Shown one piece after another: positions 16,428 through 25,848 of a stretch of DNA of 36,595 nucleotides. The stretch lies in assembly GCA_021740745.1 (NCBI GenBank), contig JAIOZF010000025.1, forward strand, positions 1 through 36,595, read 5' to 3'. The stretch is from Crocinitomicaceae bacterium (GTDB lineage Bacteria > Bacteroidota > Bacteroidia > Flavobacteriales_D > Crocinitomicaceae). Below the pieces are notes generated by a model that was given only the letters and a program-made list of their open reading frames with translations, ran no database searches and was not told where the DNA came from. Position numbers and translations under genes: made by a program. Within the stretch, counting starts at the first letter, position 1, and every line of letters begins with the position of its first letter.

Positions 16428-17852
16428 TTACTTTTTGAACTCTTTTCCTTGTGGTTCTTTTCCTTTTGTATATGGCAAGGAAAGTACAAAGGAGGCCACT
16501 TGTTGTATCTGAATTGGATTCAATTTGGAAGCATGTTCAGGCATACCATTTGCGTTTCCAAGCTTGACTAATTTAAAGATGTCTTTCACATCAGGAGAGT
16601 AGATCCAGAAGTCGTCTGTTAAGTTCGGACCAATGTTTCCTTCTCCTTTCGGATTATGACAAGCGATGCAGTTGATTTCGAATAATGCTTTACCTGCAGA
16701 TATGTCAGATTTTTCTGTCATCACGGTTGCACTTGTTTCATCGACGTTCATCGCCATTTTTGACAAATAAGCATCCACTTCTTTTTTCGCTTCAGCGACA
16801 CTTCTGTTATATTCTTGTGTTTGTAAATCTGCTGTTCCAAGAATGTGGTAATTGAAGATGTATATAACTGCGAAGATAATCGTAGCATAGAATCCCCATA
16901 CCCACCAAGGTGGAAGGTTGTTGTCCAATTCGCGGATTCCATCGTATTCGTGCTGCATCAAGATTGTTTGCTCTTCTTCAATTGGAACCACATCCGTTAA
17001 GATTTTGTTCAATTTCTTTAATGCTGGAGCTACTTCTTCAACAGTTGTTTTTGCTTTTTCAGGTCGCGCCATTACTAAGAAGTCTTTGAACATTCTTCTC
17101 AAGTATAGAAGTACACTTATCAAGATTAAATCTACGGCAACCATTGCATACAAATCGCTGTTTTCAACTTTCAACCATGGCATTCCTTCTACTGCTTCAC
17201 CGGGACCCATGTAAGAAAACGCGTGCACATCATTTACTGAGAACAAAGAAAACACACCAACTAATGCGATAATTGTTGGAAGAATTGCTTTACCTTTTTC
17301 TTCATTTTCAGCTAATTTTTTCTTGAAGTAATCGGAACGAATAAGTGTATTAATGGAAGATGACATAACAATTATTCCCAAAAGAAGTACGATTATACTT
17401 GTCAGAAGCCAGTAAAACAAGGTAAGATTCTCTTTGTAATTTGGAACAATTGTCGGAGTTAAAGCACCTGCTGTTGTCGAATCGCCAACTACAGGAGTAG
17501 GTGGAGTATATGTATCAACATAGTTTAGAATTGCATCGATTTCCTCATTTGTTACTGCTTGAGGTGTCATTGCGGATGCGCTGAAATTTTGAACTTCCAT
17601 GGCAACTTTACTTTTCCCTGTTGCAATTAAGTTTTGAGAGTTTTTTACCCATTCGTAAAGCATTTCACCTTCGCCTGCATCCGTCCATTTTTGCTTTGCC
17701 CCTTTTAATATTGGACCTGTAGAGTTTTTATCAACGATATGGCAAGTATTACATTTTGCCTTGAACAATTGTGCGCCATCCTGAGCATTCAGCAAAGTCG
17801 TGCTCAAAAGGATCATCAGGGTGAACAATTTATTTTTGAAATGTCTTTTCAT
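16428..17852 (-). CDS. ccoP: cbb3 oxidase cytochrome subunit CcoP with extra N-terminal cytochrome c domain
   Basis: A 474-residue protein with a signal peptide (to about residue 24). An N-terminal cytochrome c domain has heme motif CNTCH (C34, C37, H38). A membrane helix near 125-150, a second near 235-250 and the CcoP-type anchor (GIRELDNNLPPWWVWGFY) follow, with a C-terminal cytochrome c domain whose motif is CIACH (C395, C398, H399). In classic CcoP both hemes follow the anchor; here one precedes it, so the electron route is rearranged. The protein delivers electrons to CcoO/CcoN in the periplasm. Only two CxxCH motifs are present. It lies 22 bases after ccoQ. Confidence 0.9.
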   Translation of the reverse strand: MKRHFKNKLFTLMILLSTTLLNAQDGAQLFKAKCNTCHIVDKNSTGPILKGAKQKWTDAGEGEMLYEWVKNSQNLIATGKSKVAMEVQNFSASAMTPQAVTNEEIDAILNYVDTYTPPTPVVGDSTTAGALTPTIVPNYKENLTLFYWLLTSIIVLLLGIIVMSSSINTLIRSDYFKKKLAENEEKGKAILPTIIALVGVFSLFSVNDVHAFSYMGPGEAVEGMPWLKVENSDLYAMVAVDLILISVLLYLRRMFKDFLVMARPEKAKTTVEEVAPALKKLNKILTDVVPIEEEQTILMQHEYDGIRELDNNLPPWWVWGFYATIIFAVIYIFNYHILGTADLQTQEYNRSVAEAKKEVDAYLSKMAMNVDETSATVMTEKSDISAGKALFEINCIACHNPKGEGNIGPNLTDDFWIYSPDVKDIFKLVKLGNANGMPEHASKLNPIQIQQVASFVLSLPYTKGKEPQGKEFKK

Positions 17853-17874
17853 GACTTGAAAATTGATTTGTCAA

Positions 17875-18072
17875 TTATTGAATTAATTCATCTTTTAAGC
17901 TAGTCGCATCGTTAAGTGGCAAGTCACTTAATTCAGTGATTTCAGTTTTACTCATTCTTGCAACTCTTACAATAACGAGTACAAAGAATAGTACAAAAAT
18001 CAGTAGCGATAAAATAGGGTAGATCGCAACGCCATCAATACCTGTTAAGTTGTGTGTGATAAATCGTAACAT
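17875..18072 (-). CDS. ccoQ: cbb3 oxidase small subunit CcoQ-like
   Basis: A 65-residue protein with a single hydrophobic helix (YPILSLLIFVLFFVLVIV, about 18-35) followed by the basic stretch RVARMSK and an acidic tail. Size, topology and position between ccoNO and ccoP identify it as the CcoQ/subunit 4 homologue, which stabilises the complex. The start is 5 bases after the ccoNO stop. The sequence alone is too short for a firm family call. Confidence 0.85.
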   Translation of the reverse strand: MLRFITHNLTGIDGVAIYPILSLLIFVLFFVLVIVRVARMSKTEITELSDLPLNDATSLKDELIQ

Positions 18073-18077
18073 ACCTA

Positions 18078-20279
18078 TTATTTTTTAACAGTTTTTAATT
18101 GCGGATTTGCCTTGATATCCATACCTAAACGCTGTAGATATGCAATCATCGCTATAACTTCTTTCTTCTTAAGCTTGTTGATTTCTTGCTCTTTGTTCAA
18201 TGTTTTCAATACTTCTTTCGGAAGATTGTTTACAACATCTGTCGCAATTACCAATGCTTGAGATTCAAGGTCTTTTAAGGCTAACTTGTCATATCCTTTT
18301 TTATATGGTACACCAAGTGTTTGCATCGCTCTAATTTTCTTCTCAAGTAAAGACACATCCAAGTCGTTCTCTTTCATCCAAACATACGCTGGCATGATAG
18401 ATCCAGGAGAAACTTCTTTTGGTTTAATCATGTGTTGGTAGTGCCAAAAATTACTTCTTAATCCACCCTCACGCGCTAAATCTGGACCAGTTCGTTTAGA
18501 ACCCCATTGGAAAGGGTGGTCATAAACAAATTCACCTGATTTAGAGTAACCGCCACTTTCAGGACTTGGAGCGTAACGTGCAACTTCAAATCGCAATGGA
18601 CGAACCATTTGTGAGTGACAGTTATAACAGCCTTCTTTGATGTATAAATCACGTCCTTCTAATTCTAATGGAGTGTATGGTTTAACACTTGATATGGTTG
18701 GTACATTGCTCTTAACAATCATCGTTGGAATGATTTCAACTAAACCACCAATCGCAACAACCACAATTGCTAATACCATGAAGCGGATTGGCTTGCGCTC
18801 AATTGCTCTGTGCCAATATTCGCCTTTAGTAGCAACTTTCATATCTTTTGTAACAGTAGCTTCTGCTTCTTCATTAGCTAAGAAGTTTCCACTTTTCGCT
18901 GTTTTAATCAAGTTGTAAAACATCATTACCGCACCTACGATAAATAGTAATCCACCTAAAGAACGTAAGATGTAGTATGGATGCAATTCAGTTACTGTTT
19001 TCAAGAAATCAGCATTTGCTAAAGTTCCATCTGCATTGAAATCTCTCCACATTAATCCTTGCATGAATCCAGCGATATACATTGGAACTGCATATAAAAT
19101 AATACCTAAAGTTGCAATCCAGAAATGTTGGTTTGCCATTTTCTTAGAGTATAATTCAACTCGGAACATTCTAGGGAATAACCAATAAAGCATACCGAAT
19201 GTGAACATACCATTCCAACCTAAACCACCTACGTGAACGTGAGCAATTGTCCAGTCAGTAAAGTGAGAAATCATGTTGACATTTTTCAATGAAAGCAATG
19301 GACCTTCGAACGTAGCCATACCATAACATGTTAAAGCAACTACCATGAATTTCAACATTACATCATCTCTTACTCTGTCCCAAGCTCCTCTCAATGTTAA
19401 TAATCCATTCAACATTCCACCCCAAGATGGAGCAATAAGCATTACTGAGAAGACAACACCTAAACTTTGCGCCCAATCAGGCAGGGATGTATATAAAAGG
19501 TGATGAGGTCCAGCCCAGATATAGATAAAAATCAATGCCCAAAAGTGAATAATTGATAAACGGTATGAATAAACAGGTCGTTGTGCAGCTTTCGGAACGA
19601 AGTAATACATCAAACCTAAATAAGGTGTTGTTAAGAAGAATGCAACTGCATTGTGTCCGTACCACCACTGAACCAGTGCATCTTGAACACCGGCGTACCA
19701 GGAATAACTTTTAAAGAATGAAACGGGAAGTTCAAATGAGTTGAAAATATGTAAAATTGCAACAGTTACGAAGGTGGCAATAAAGAACCAAATCGCAACA
19801 TATAAGTGCTTTACACGACGAACTAAGATAGTTGCAAACATGTTCCAGCCCCAAACCACCCAGATACCTGCAATTAAAATGTCAATCCACCATTCAAGTT
19901 CTGCATATTCTTTTCCTGAGGTTATCCCAAATGGTAAGGTAGCAACAGCACACACAATAATGAACTGCCATCCCCAGAAATTAATGTAACTTAATTTGTC
20001 ACTCCACATTCTTGTTTTCAACAAACGCTGCAGTGAATAATAAACACCTGTGAAGATTCCATTACCTACAAAAGCAAAAATCACAGCGTTAGTGTGTAAT
20101 GGTCGCAGTCGACCGAATGACAAGAAACTAAACCCCAGGTAATCATTGAAAAATTCTGGGAAAGCAAGTTGAAGGGCTACGATGAGTCCTACCAACATAC
20201 CTGTGATACCCCAGATAATTGTCGCGTAAGCGAAATATTTTACGATCTTATTATCGTAACTAAACTTCTGTATTTCCAT
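18078..20279 (-). CDS. ccoNO: Fused cbb3 cytochrome oxidase subunits I and II (CcoN-CcoO)
   Basis: A 733-residue fusion. Residues 1 to about 470 are the twelve-helix CcoN heme-copper core, with the copper-site WYGHNAVAFFLT and GPHHLLYTSLP motifs and the heme ligand region AHVHVGGLGWNG. After a linker and another helix (about 500-520), the CcoO part has heme c motif CYNCH (C551, C554, H555) followed by SQMVRPLRFEVARYAPSPES (typical CcoO) and RTGPDLAREGG. It reduces O2 to water at low oxygen and pumps protons. The fusion of N and O is common in Bacteroidota. Its ATG lies 20 bases inside ccoS, so the two are translationally coupled. Confidence 0.96.
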   Translation of the reverse strand: MEIQKFSYDNKIVKYFAYATIIWGITGMLVGLIVALQLAFPEFFNDYLGFSFLSFGRLRPLHTNAVIFAFVGNGIFTGVYYSLQRLLKTRMWSDKLSYINFWGWQFIIVCAVATLPFGITSGKEYAELEWWIDILIAGIWVVWGWNMFATILVRRVKHLYVAIWFFIATFVTVAILHIFNSFELPVSFFKSYSWYAGVQDALVQWWYGHNAVAFFLTTPYLGLMYYFVPKAAQRPVYSYRLSIIHFWALIFIYIWAGPHHLLYTSLPDWAQSLGVVFSVMLIAPSWGGMLNGLLTLRGAWDRVRDDVMLKFMVVALTCYGMATFEGPLLSLKNVNMISHFTDWTIAHVHVGGLGWNGMFTFGMLYWLFPRMFRVELYSKKMANQHFWIATLGIILYAVPMYIAGFMQGLMWRDFNADGTLANADFLKTVTELHPYYILRSLGGLLFIVGAVMMFYNLIKTAKSGNFLANEEAEATVTKDMKVATKGEYWHRAIERKPIRFMVLAIVVVAIGGLVEIIPTMIVKSNVPTISSVKPYTPLELEGRDLYIKEGCYNCHSQMVRPLRFEVARYAPSPESGGYSKSGEFVYDHPFQWGSKRTGPDLAREGGLRSNFWHYQHMIKPKEVSPGSIMPAYVWMKENDLDVSLLEKKIRAMQTLGVPYKKGYDKLALKDLESQALVIATDVVNNLPKEVLKTLNKEQEINKLKKKEVIAMIAYLQRLGMDIKANPQLKTVKK

Positions 20280-20445
20280 CTGTTTTTTGTTTGTTTATTT
20301 TTATTGATTCGTCTTCATAAAGAATGCGAACTGAAGGTGTATAATCGTCGTCGAACTGCCCTGATTTCGTAGCCCAAAAGAAAGACACTAAGAAGAACAA
20401 AGCGATGATTAAACTGACAATTAACATTAGATATATCATTCCCAT
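20260..20445 (-). CDS. ccoS: cbb3 oxidase assembly protein CcoS
   Basis: A 61-residue single-helix protein (MIYLMLIVSLIIALFFLVSF) with the CcoS signature FFWATKSGQFDDDYTPS just after the helix. CcoS is needed for maturation of the oxidase, probably at the copper/heme insertion stage. It overlaps ccoNO by 20 bases. ATG 20445 is the first start; an ATG two codons later is possible. It is the first gene of the oxidase transcript behind the Fnr-type palindrome at 20503-20514. Confidence 0.92.
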   Translation of the reverse strand: MGMIYLMLIVSLIIALFFLVSFFWATKSGQFDDDYTPSVRILYEDESIKINKQKTDGNTEV

Positions 20446-20502
20446 GCAACAAAAATCTTCAAAATGTTAGCGTTAAAGAATGACAGCTATTATTAAAAAA
20501 AC

Positions 20503-20514
20503 TGATTTAAATCA
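20503..20514. promoter_or_regulatory. Putative Fnr box upstream of ccoS
   Basis: TGATTTAAATCA is a perfect 12-base palindrome matching the TGAT-N4-ATCA core of the Fnr consensus. Its centre is 63 bases before the ccoS ATG, in the 113-base gap between ccoS and ccoI. The -7 element downstream is weak (ATTCTTTA). Confidence 0.6.
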
Positions 20515-20558
20515 TATTTTCCTTTTAACAGAAGTTAATAAATTGATTTTCAATTGAT

Positions 20559-22910
20559 TTATTTTTTTCCTTGGATTAAAAAGGTGCTCAAAATCACTAC
20601 AGTTATTGAAGAAATGGGCATGAGTATTGCCGCAACTAAAGGACTCAAATTGCCAGAAATAGCGAAACTTAATCCAATGATATTATAGGTTAATGAAAAA
20701 ATCAAACAAACTAGAAGAACTGTTTTGGAATAATTTGAAATAGATAATAATTGGTCTAAAATTGAAAGTTTTGATGCTTCAATTATGGCGTCTGAAGAAG
20801 GTGTAAATCGAAATACATCTTCCGAAACAGCAATTCCTACATCGGCTTTTCCGAGTGCTCCAGCATCATTTAAGCCATCGCCTACCATTAACACTTTTTT
20901 TCCTTCAAGGCTCAAATTGGTAATATAATTTAACTTGTCGGCTGGGGATTGCTCAAATAGAATAACACTTTCATGGGGGAAAATTGATTTTAACAATGTC
21001 AAATCCTTGTCTTTATCGCCTGAAAGAACATGTAACTTGTAATTCGATAATCTATTCATGAGTTCAGGAATTCCAATTCTCAATTCTGACGAGAAAACAA
21101 ATCTTCCTTTTTTGTTACCAACAGTAAAATAACTTGCGGTTTCTGTGCTGTCTTTATTGACAATATTGCAATAGCTAGGACTCCCCAAATTCACATCTAA
21201 ACCATTTATACTTCCAGAAATACCTTTTCCTTGACTTTCTTGAAAGTTTTCAATTTCATCTTTAGAGGCAACTCCTTGTGATCTTAAATAATTTACGATA
21301 CCTCGAGATAATGGATGAGTAGAAGAATTGCATAATGCGTATAGCGCATTTTTTTCTTCAAACTGAAGCTCGTCCCCAATTAATTCTACTTTATCTGTGC
21401 TTCCTGAAGTTAGCGTTCCTGTTTTATCAAAAACTATATCTGTAATTGAATTCATTCGTTCAATCACATTCGTGTTTTTTAAATACAATCCTCTTCTTCC
21501 AAGCAGTCGCATAATATTGCCAAATGTAAAAGGAGCGGATAAAGCCAGTGCGCATGGACAAGCAACAATCAAAATGGCAACAACTATTCGCGTTATCTGA
21601 GTCGGGTCGATAAAAAACCAGCCAATGGATGCTCCAAGTGCAATTAGAAAAATGGCAATTAGAAAGTAATAAGAGAGTTGATTTTGATAGATAAATCCAG
21701 AAGTAGTTTCTTTTTCAGATTTAATTTCATTCCAAAGTCTGGTTAAATGACTTCTATTACTTTCATGTTGTACTTTCAGTGTTATTCGTTGACCTAGTAG
21801 TTTTCCGCCTGCATAGATGAATTCACCTTTTCTTTTTAAAACAGGAACGGATTCACCAGTTACAAATGAATAGTCAATTTTTGCCTCCTCAGATACAAGA
21901 ATCGAATCACTCGGTAATACTTCCTCGTTTCGGAGTAAAATCAAATCATCTACCTTTAATGCTTCAATTTCAACTATTTCCTCCTCATTATTTGTTAAGC
22001 GTGTAATGGCCAACGGGAAATAGGAAGTATAATCCCTTTCAAAAGATAGCATTTTGTAGGTTTTATTTTGAAACCATTTTCCAATTAACAAAAAGAAAAT
22101 AAAACCAGCAAAGGAGTCCATGTATCCTGGTCCTTCTCCAGCTAAGATGCTATAGGCACTTTGCACGTATAATGCAATGATCCCGATAGTTATCGGTACA
22201 TCAAGATTTAAACTTTTGAATTTTAACGCTTTGTAAGCTGAGACAAAATATTCGCGTGCAGAATAGATAAGCACTGGAATTGAAACTGCGAGTGATAAAT
22301 AGGCCGTAAAATTTCTAAATTCTGGGTTGTCATTTTCAACACCTAAGTATTCTGGAAAACTCCAAAGCATGATACTGCCAAAAGCAAATCCAGCAACACC
22401 TAATTTATATAAATACTGTTTGTCTATACTTTTTTCATTTTGTACGCGATTTCCAAAATTTGGAGCGTAACCAATTTTATCCAAGAACAGAGCTAATCCT
22501 GATAGGGAAATTTTAGTTGGGTCGAATTGAATTGATGCTTCACGTTTAGCAAAATTTAATTGACAGCTTTGGATGGCAGGTTCAATTTTTGGACTGTTTT
22601 CTAATAAATAGATACAAGAGGAGCAATGTATTGCGGGCAGATATAAATTGACTCGAACTGTTGATTCATCTTCAAATTCAATTGTTTTTGCTCGAATCGC
22701 TTCGACATCCAAGAAAGCATATTTATGCAAATTACTTTCGGAGGGTTTTACCCCAGCATTTTTTTCAATCTGATAAAAGTTGCCGAGATTGTTATCACGC
22801 AACAATTGGTATACACTCTTACATCCATTACAGCAAAACTCATGCGTATCAAAAACAATTGGTTTTCCAATTATATCATCACTGCAATGGTAACATTTTT
22901 CCTCGCTCAT
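20559..22910 (-). CDS. ccoI: Copper-transporting P1B-type ATPase CcoI/FixI
   Basis: A 783-residue heavy-metal P-type ATPase. An N-terminal treble-cysteine region (C6, C9, C26, C27, C30; FCCNGCKSVY) of the type found in CcoI precedes an HMA-like domain with CSSC (C96, C99). Eight membrane helices follow, with the transport motif CPC at 451-453, phosphorylated D495 in FDKTGTLTSG, the STHPLSRG nucleotide motif, and MVGDGLNDAGALGKADVGI. The protein exports Cu(I) for CuB insertion into CcoN rather than for detoxification. Its ATG overlaps the hemN TGA by four bases (ATGA), and ccoS starts 113 bases after its stop. Confidence 0.94.
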   Translation of the reverse strand: MSEEKCYHCSDDIIGKPIVFDTHEFCCNGCKSVYQLLRDNNLGNFYQIEKNAGVKPSESNLHKYAFLDVEAIRAKTIEFEDESTVRVNLYLPAIHCSSCIYLLENSPKIEPAIQSCQLNFAKREASIQFDPTKISLSGLALFLDKIGYAPNFGNRVQNEKSIDKQYLYKLGVAGFAFGSIMLWSFPEYLGVENDNPEFRNFTAYLSLAVSIPVLIYSAREYFVSAYKALKFKSLNLDVPITIGIIALYVQSAYSILAGEGPGYMDSFAGFIFFLLIGKWFQNKTYKMLSFERDYTSYFPLAITRLTNNEEEIVEIEALKVDDLILLRNEEVLPSDSILVSEEAKIDYSFVTGESVPVLKRKGEFIYAGGKLLGQRITLKVQHESNRSHLTRLWNEIKSEKETTSGFIYQNQLSYYFLIAIFLIALGASIGWFFIDPTQITRIVVAILIVACPCALALSAPFTFGNIMRLLGRRGLYLKNTNVIERMNSITDIVFDKTGTLTSGSTDKVELIGDELQFEEKNALYALCNSSTHPLSRGIVNYLRSQGVASKDEIENFQESQGKGISGSINGLDVNLGSPSYCNIVNKDSTETASYFTVGNKKGRFVFSSELRIGIPELMNRLSNYKLHVLSGDKDKDLTLLKSIFPHESVILFEQSPADKLNYITNLSLEGKKVLMVGDGLNDAGALGKADVGIAVSEDVFRFTPSSDAIIEASKLSILDQLLSISNYSKTVLLVCLIFSLTYNIIGLSFAISGNLSPLVAAILMPISSITVVILSTFLIQGKK

Positions 22911-24271
22911 ATGGTCTGTGAAAACATTCTATCTGTTGAAATTCCTGTTGCTAAATTTTGATCGAAGGCCATACAACAGTTACGTACGAACGGAATTCCT
23001 TTTTCACTTACTTTGATTGTGTTACCATGAATTTCTACAAGTTGATCTTTGAGCATTTCGCTCAGTCTACTCTTAATTATTTCGTGTTCATCTTTGTATA
23101 TTGAATCTTGATTGAATCTTGTTTCAAAGTGACACATTAAGTCTAATATATACGTTCTGATTTCAAGATCTAGATCGCTTAAAAGATGACCTTTGAATAC
23201 AGGTATTTTTCCTTCGTTCACTTGTTGCGTGTATCCTTCAACCGATTTATCATTTTGTGCAAATCCAAACCATGAATCGGAAATAGATGACATCCCAAGT
23301 CCAATCATTGTATGCGTACTTTTAGTGGTGTACCCCATAAAATTACGGTGCAATTTCTTGCGATTAAAAGCCAGTGCTAAATCATCATGCGCTTTTGCGA
23401 AATGATCCATTCCAACTTCTAAATAACCATCGTCTTCCAGCATTGATTTTGCTGTTTCGTATAATTCTCTTTTTTGTTCACTTTGTGGCAAGTCAGATTC
23501 ATCATAGCCTCTTTGACCATTTCCTTTAATCCATGGTACATGGGCATAACTATAAAGTGAAATTCTGTCAGGTTGTAATTCTAAAGTTCTTTCAACAGTA
23601 TGAATAATATCCGCTAATTGTTGTTTGGGTAAGCCAAAGACTAAATCATGACTGATGGAAGAATAGCCGATCGATTTTGCTTCATCATGCACTTTTTTAA
23701 CCGTCGAAAAAGGTTGAATGCGGTGAATAGCTTTTTGTACGGTAGGATTGTAATCTTGGACACCTAGACTCAATCTTCTAAATCCAAAATTATATAATTT
23801 AATGAGATGTTCAGAAGTGGTATTATTAGGGTGGGCTTCGAAACTTAATTCAACGTCCGCAGGATTAACAGCTTTCGTTTGAAACAAATTTTTAAGTAAA
23901 TGAATTAAACTATCTGCCTCGAAAAAAGTTGGAGTTCCACCACCAAAATGTATTTCTTTAATGGTCGGTGAATAGGGTAGAGCCGTAAGGTATAATTTCC
24001 ATTCTTTAATTAGCGTTTCAATATATGGCTCCTCAACCGAGTGATTCTTTGTAATTCTTTTATGACAACCGCAGAATGTGCACAAGCTTTCACAAAAAGG
24101 TAAATGAATGTATAAACTTATATCTGGTGATTTAAAAACATCATAATTTTTTTGAAGAGAACCTATCCAATCAGTAGCTGTCAAAGGTTCATTTTTCCAA
24201 AAAGGGACGGTTGGGTAAGAGGTATATCTTGGCCCAGGTATGTTGTATTTTCGAATTAATTCGATATCCAT
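22907..24271 (-). CDS. hemN: Oxygen-independent coproporphyrinogen III oxidase HemN
   Basis: A 454-residue radical-SAM enzyme that makes protoporphyrinogen IX when oxygen is scarce. The opening RKYNIPGPRYTSYPTVPFW is typical of true HemN. The iron-sulfur motif is CESLCTFC (C60, C64, C67, with C69 next), followed by HFGGGTPTF and LSFEAHPNNTT. The full-length C-terminal HemN domain is present. It is the first gene of the operon and reads divergently from the Crp/Fnr gene, with a shared palindrome at 24322-24333. On the minus strand TAATTTTA (24298-24291) ends 37 bases from that palindrome's centre, as expected for an Fnr-activated promoter. Confidence 0.96.
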   Translation of the reverse strand: MDIELIRKYNIPGPRYTSYPTVPFWKNEPLTATDWIGSLQKNYDVFKSPDISLYIHLPFCESLCTFCGCHKRITKNHSVEEPYIETLIKEWKLYLTALPYSPTIKEIHFGGGTPTFFEADSLIHLLKNLFQTKAVNPADVELSFEAHPNNTTSEHLIKLYNFGFRRLSLGVQDYNPTVQKAIHRIQPFSTVKKVHDEAKSIGYSSISHDLVFGLPKQQLADIIHTVERTLELQPDRISLYSYAHVPWIKGNGQRGYDESDLPQSEQKRELYETAKSMLEDDGYLEVGMDHFAKAHDDLALAFNRKKLHRNFMGYTTKSTHTMIGLGMSSISDSWFGFAQNDKSVEGYTQQVNEGKIPVFKGHLLSDLDLEIRTYILDLMCHFETRFNQDSIYKDEHEIIKSRLSEMLKDQLVEIHGNTIKVSEKGIPFVRNCCMAFDQNLATGISTDRMFSQTI

Positions 24272-24321
24272 TTTTAATTATTAGGTTGGGTAAAATTAAG
24301 TTACGGATAAAAATAAAAAAA

Positions 24322-24333
24322 TGACATACATCA
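24322..24333. promoter_or_regulatory. Putative Fnr box shared by hemN and the fnr-like gene
   Basis: TGACATACATCA matches TGA(C/T)-N4-ATCA. Its centre is 56 bases from the hemN ATG and 61 from the regulator's ATG. Towards hemN, TAATTTTA ends 37 bases away. Towards the regulator, TAACTTTA (24361-24368) ends 41 bases away. This suggests activation of hemN and autoregulation. Confidence 0.6.
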
Positions 24334-24388
24334 TCTTTCGTTTTTAAATCGATTTATTTCTAACTTTACAACTAGAAAACCATTTTTT

Positions 24389-25081
24389 ATGTTGGATAAA
24401 TCACACAAGCATGTAAGTTGTGCAACGTGTCAAGCTCGAAAGAAATCGCTGTTTTCGGCGAATTTTGATGAAAACCTGAGTCATTTGGAAGAACATAAAT
24501 CTTGTTCATATTTCAAAAAAAATCAACCCTTATTTATTGAAGGTAGTTTTCCAAGAGGTGTATATTGTTTGAACCAAGGAAAAGTCAAGGTTTTTGCAAG
24601 GGGAGACGAAGGGAAGGAGCAGATTATTCATATTGCGAAAGAAGGAGAAATTATTGGCTTTAGAGCCATGTTTAGTGGAGATATGTATAAAGTATCCGCA
24701 ACTGCGCTTGAAGATGCAAATATCTGCTTTATTTCAAAAGATGATTTTTTGGATATGATTGATACCAATCCAACATTGCGAAATGGAATCATGCGCGAGC
24801 TATCGAAAGAACTTGGAGATAGAGCAGTATTTATTACAAATATGGCTCAAAAATCAGTTCGTGAACGTTTAGCTGCTGCCTTAATCATTTTGGATGATGT
24901 TTATAGCGGTGAACAAATTAATTTGACTCGTGAAGATTTGGCCAACTTTGTTGGTACAGCAACAGAAACATTGATCCGACTTTTAAAGGATTTAAAAGAA
25001 GAGGGTGTGATTGATATACACACCCGTAAATTGGAAATTATCGATAAAGATAAATTGATGAAAATAGCTGGGGGACGCTAA
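24389..25081 (+). CDS. fnr: Crp/Fnr-family transcription regulator
   Basis: A 230-residue regulator. The cyclic-nucleotide-binding fold (about 40-150) contains GSFPRGVYCLNQGKVKVF, and a winged helix follows. The recognition helix GTATETLIRLLKDLK keeps the Glu (E193) and Arg (R197) that contact TGA half-sites in E. coli FNR (known E209 and R213). Cysteines at 11, 14, 39 and 60, plus one near 108, could hold a 4Fe-4S cluster, but the spacing is not that of E. coli FNR. Its place next to hemN and cco supports oxygen sensing. It ends 10 bases from the convergent paaC stop. Confident as Crp/Fnr family, less so as a strict FNR orthologue. Confidence 0.88.
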   Translation: MLDKSHKHVSCATCQARKKSLFSANFDENLSHLEEHKSCSYFKKNQPLFIEGSFPRGVYCLNQGKVKVFARGDEGKEQIIHIAKEGEIIGFRAMFSGDMYKVSATALEDANICFISKDDFLDMIDTNPTLRNGIMRELSKELGDRAVFITNMAQKSVRERLAAALIILDDVYSGEQINLTREDLANFVGTATETLIRLLKDLKEEGVIDIHTRKLEIIDKDKLMKIAGGR

Positions 25082-25091
25082 TTCTCGTTCC

Positions 25092-25844
25092 TTACCATTT
25101 TGCATCTGGATATTTGTTTGGTAAAAATTGCATTTCCGCTAGAATATGCCCTAAATACTCGCTATGTTTCCCTTCTTTTCCGCCATAAACTTGACTATCG
25201 TTTAGTGGAGGGTATTTGAGAGTAGCCATAATATAGATTTCACGGATTTTTTGATTCCAAGCTGTTTCAACTTTACTTAAATCCGCGCCAAATCCCTTGT
25301 TTTGCATAAAAATATCTGCATCTGTTTCTTTGAAAAATTCTTTGGCGAATTTCCATAAAGAATCAAGGGCAGTTTGCACTTTAACATGTGCTTCTTCTGT
25401 TCCATCACCCAAGCGCACCATCCATTCTGAACTTCTTCTTAAGTGATATGTTACTTCTTTGATTGATTTGTATGCTAACGCTGATAAAAATGGATCCTTA
25501 CTTTTTGTCAATTCACTGAAAAATGCAACATGATAAGCATCAGTTAAAAATTGACGAACAACGATATAAGCAAAGTCCTTATTTGGTTGTTCAACCAGTA
25601 ATGTGTTGTAGAACTCGTTTTCTGGTCTGCGATATGCAAGATCATCGCCACTTAAGCCTTTACCTTGAATAATTGCTGCTTGTTCCAAGGTCGCTTCTGC
25701 AATACCTATTAAATCCAAGGCCACATTCGTGTTTGCTAAATCTTCTTCAAGAAATGGAGCACGACTGCAATATTCACTCAAGCGATGACTTAGTATAAGC
25801 GCATTATCGGCTATTTGCAAGTAGTATTTTAATTTAAGATCCAT
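25092..25844 (-). CDS. paaC: Phenylacetyl-CoA epoxidase subunit PaaC
   Basis: A 250-residue ferritin-like structural partner of PaaA. Family features are NALILSHRLSEYCSRAPFLE, YRRPENEFYNTLLVEQPN, VTYHLRRSSEWMVRLGDGT and the closing HSEYLGHILAEMQFL. PaaA and PaaC form the heterodimeric core of the multicomponent epoxidase that opens aerobic phenylacetate breakdown. It is the last paa gene of the run, starting 4 bases after paaB. The next gene is the convergent regulator, so paaD and paaE are not here. Confidence 0.95.
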   Translation of the reverse strand: MDLKLKYYLQIADNALILSHRLSEYCSRAPFLEEDLANTNVALDLIGIAEATLEQAAIIQGKGLSGDDLAYRRPENEFYNTLLVEQPNKDFAYIVVRQFLTDAYHVAFFSELTKSKDPFLSALAYKSIKEVTYHLRRSSEWMVRLGDGTEEAHVKVQTALDSLWKFAKEFFKETDADIFMQNKGFGADLSKVETAWNQKIREIYIMATLKYPPLNDSQVYGGKEGKHSEYLGHILAEMQFLPNKYPDAKW

Positions 25845-25848
25845 TTTC

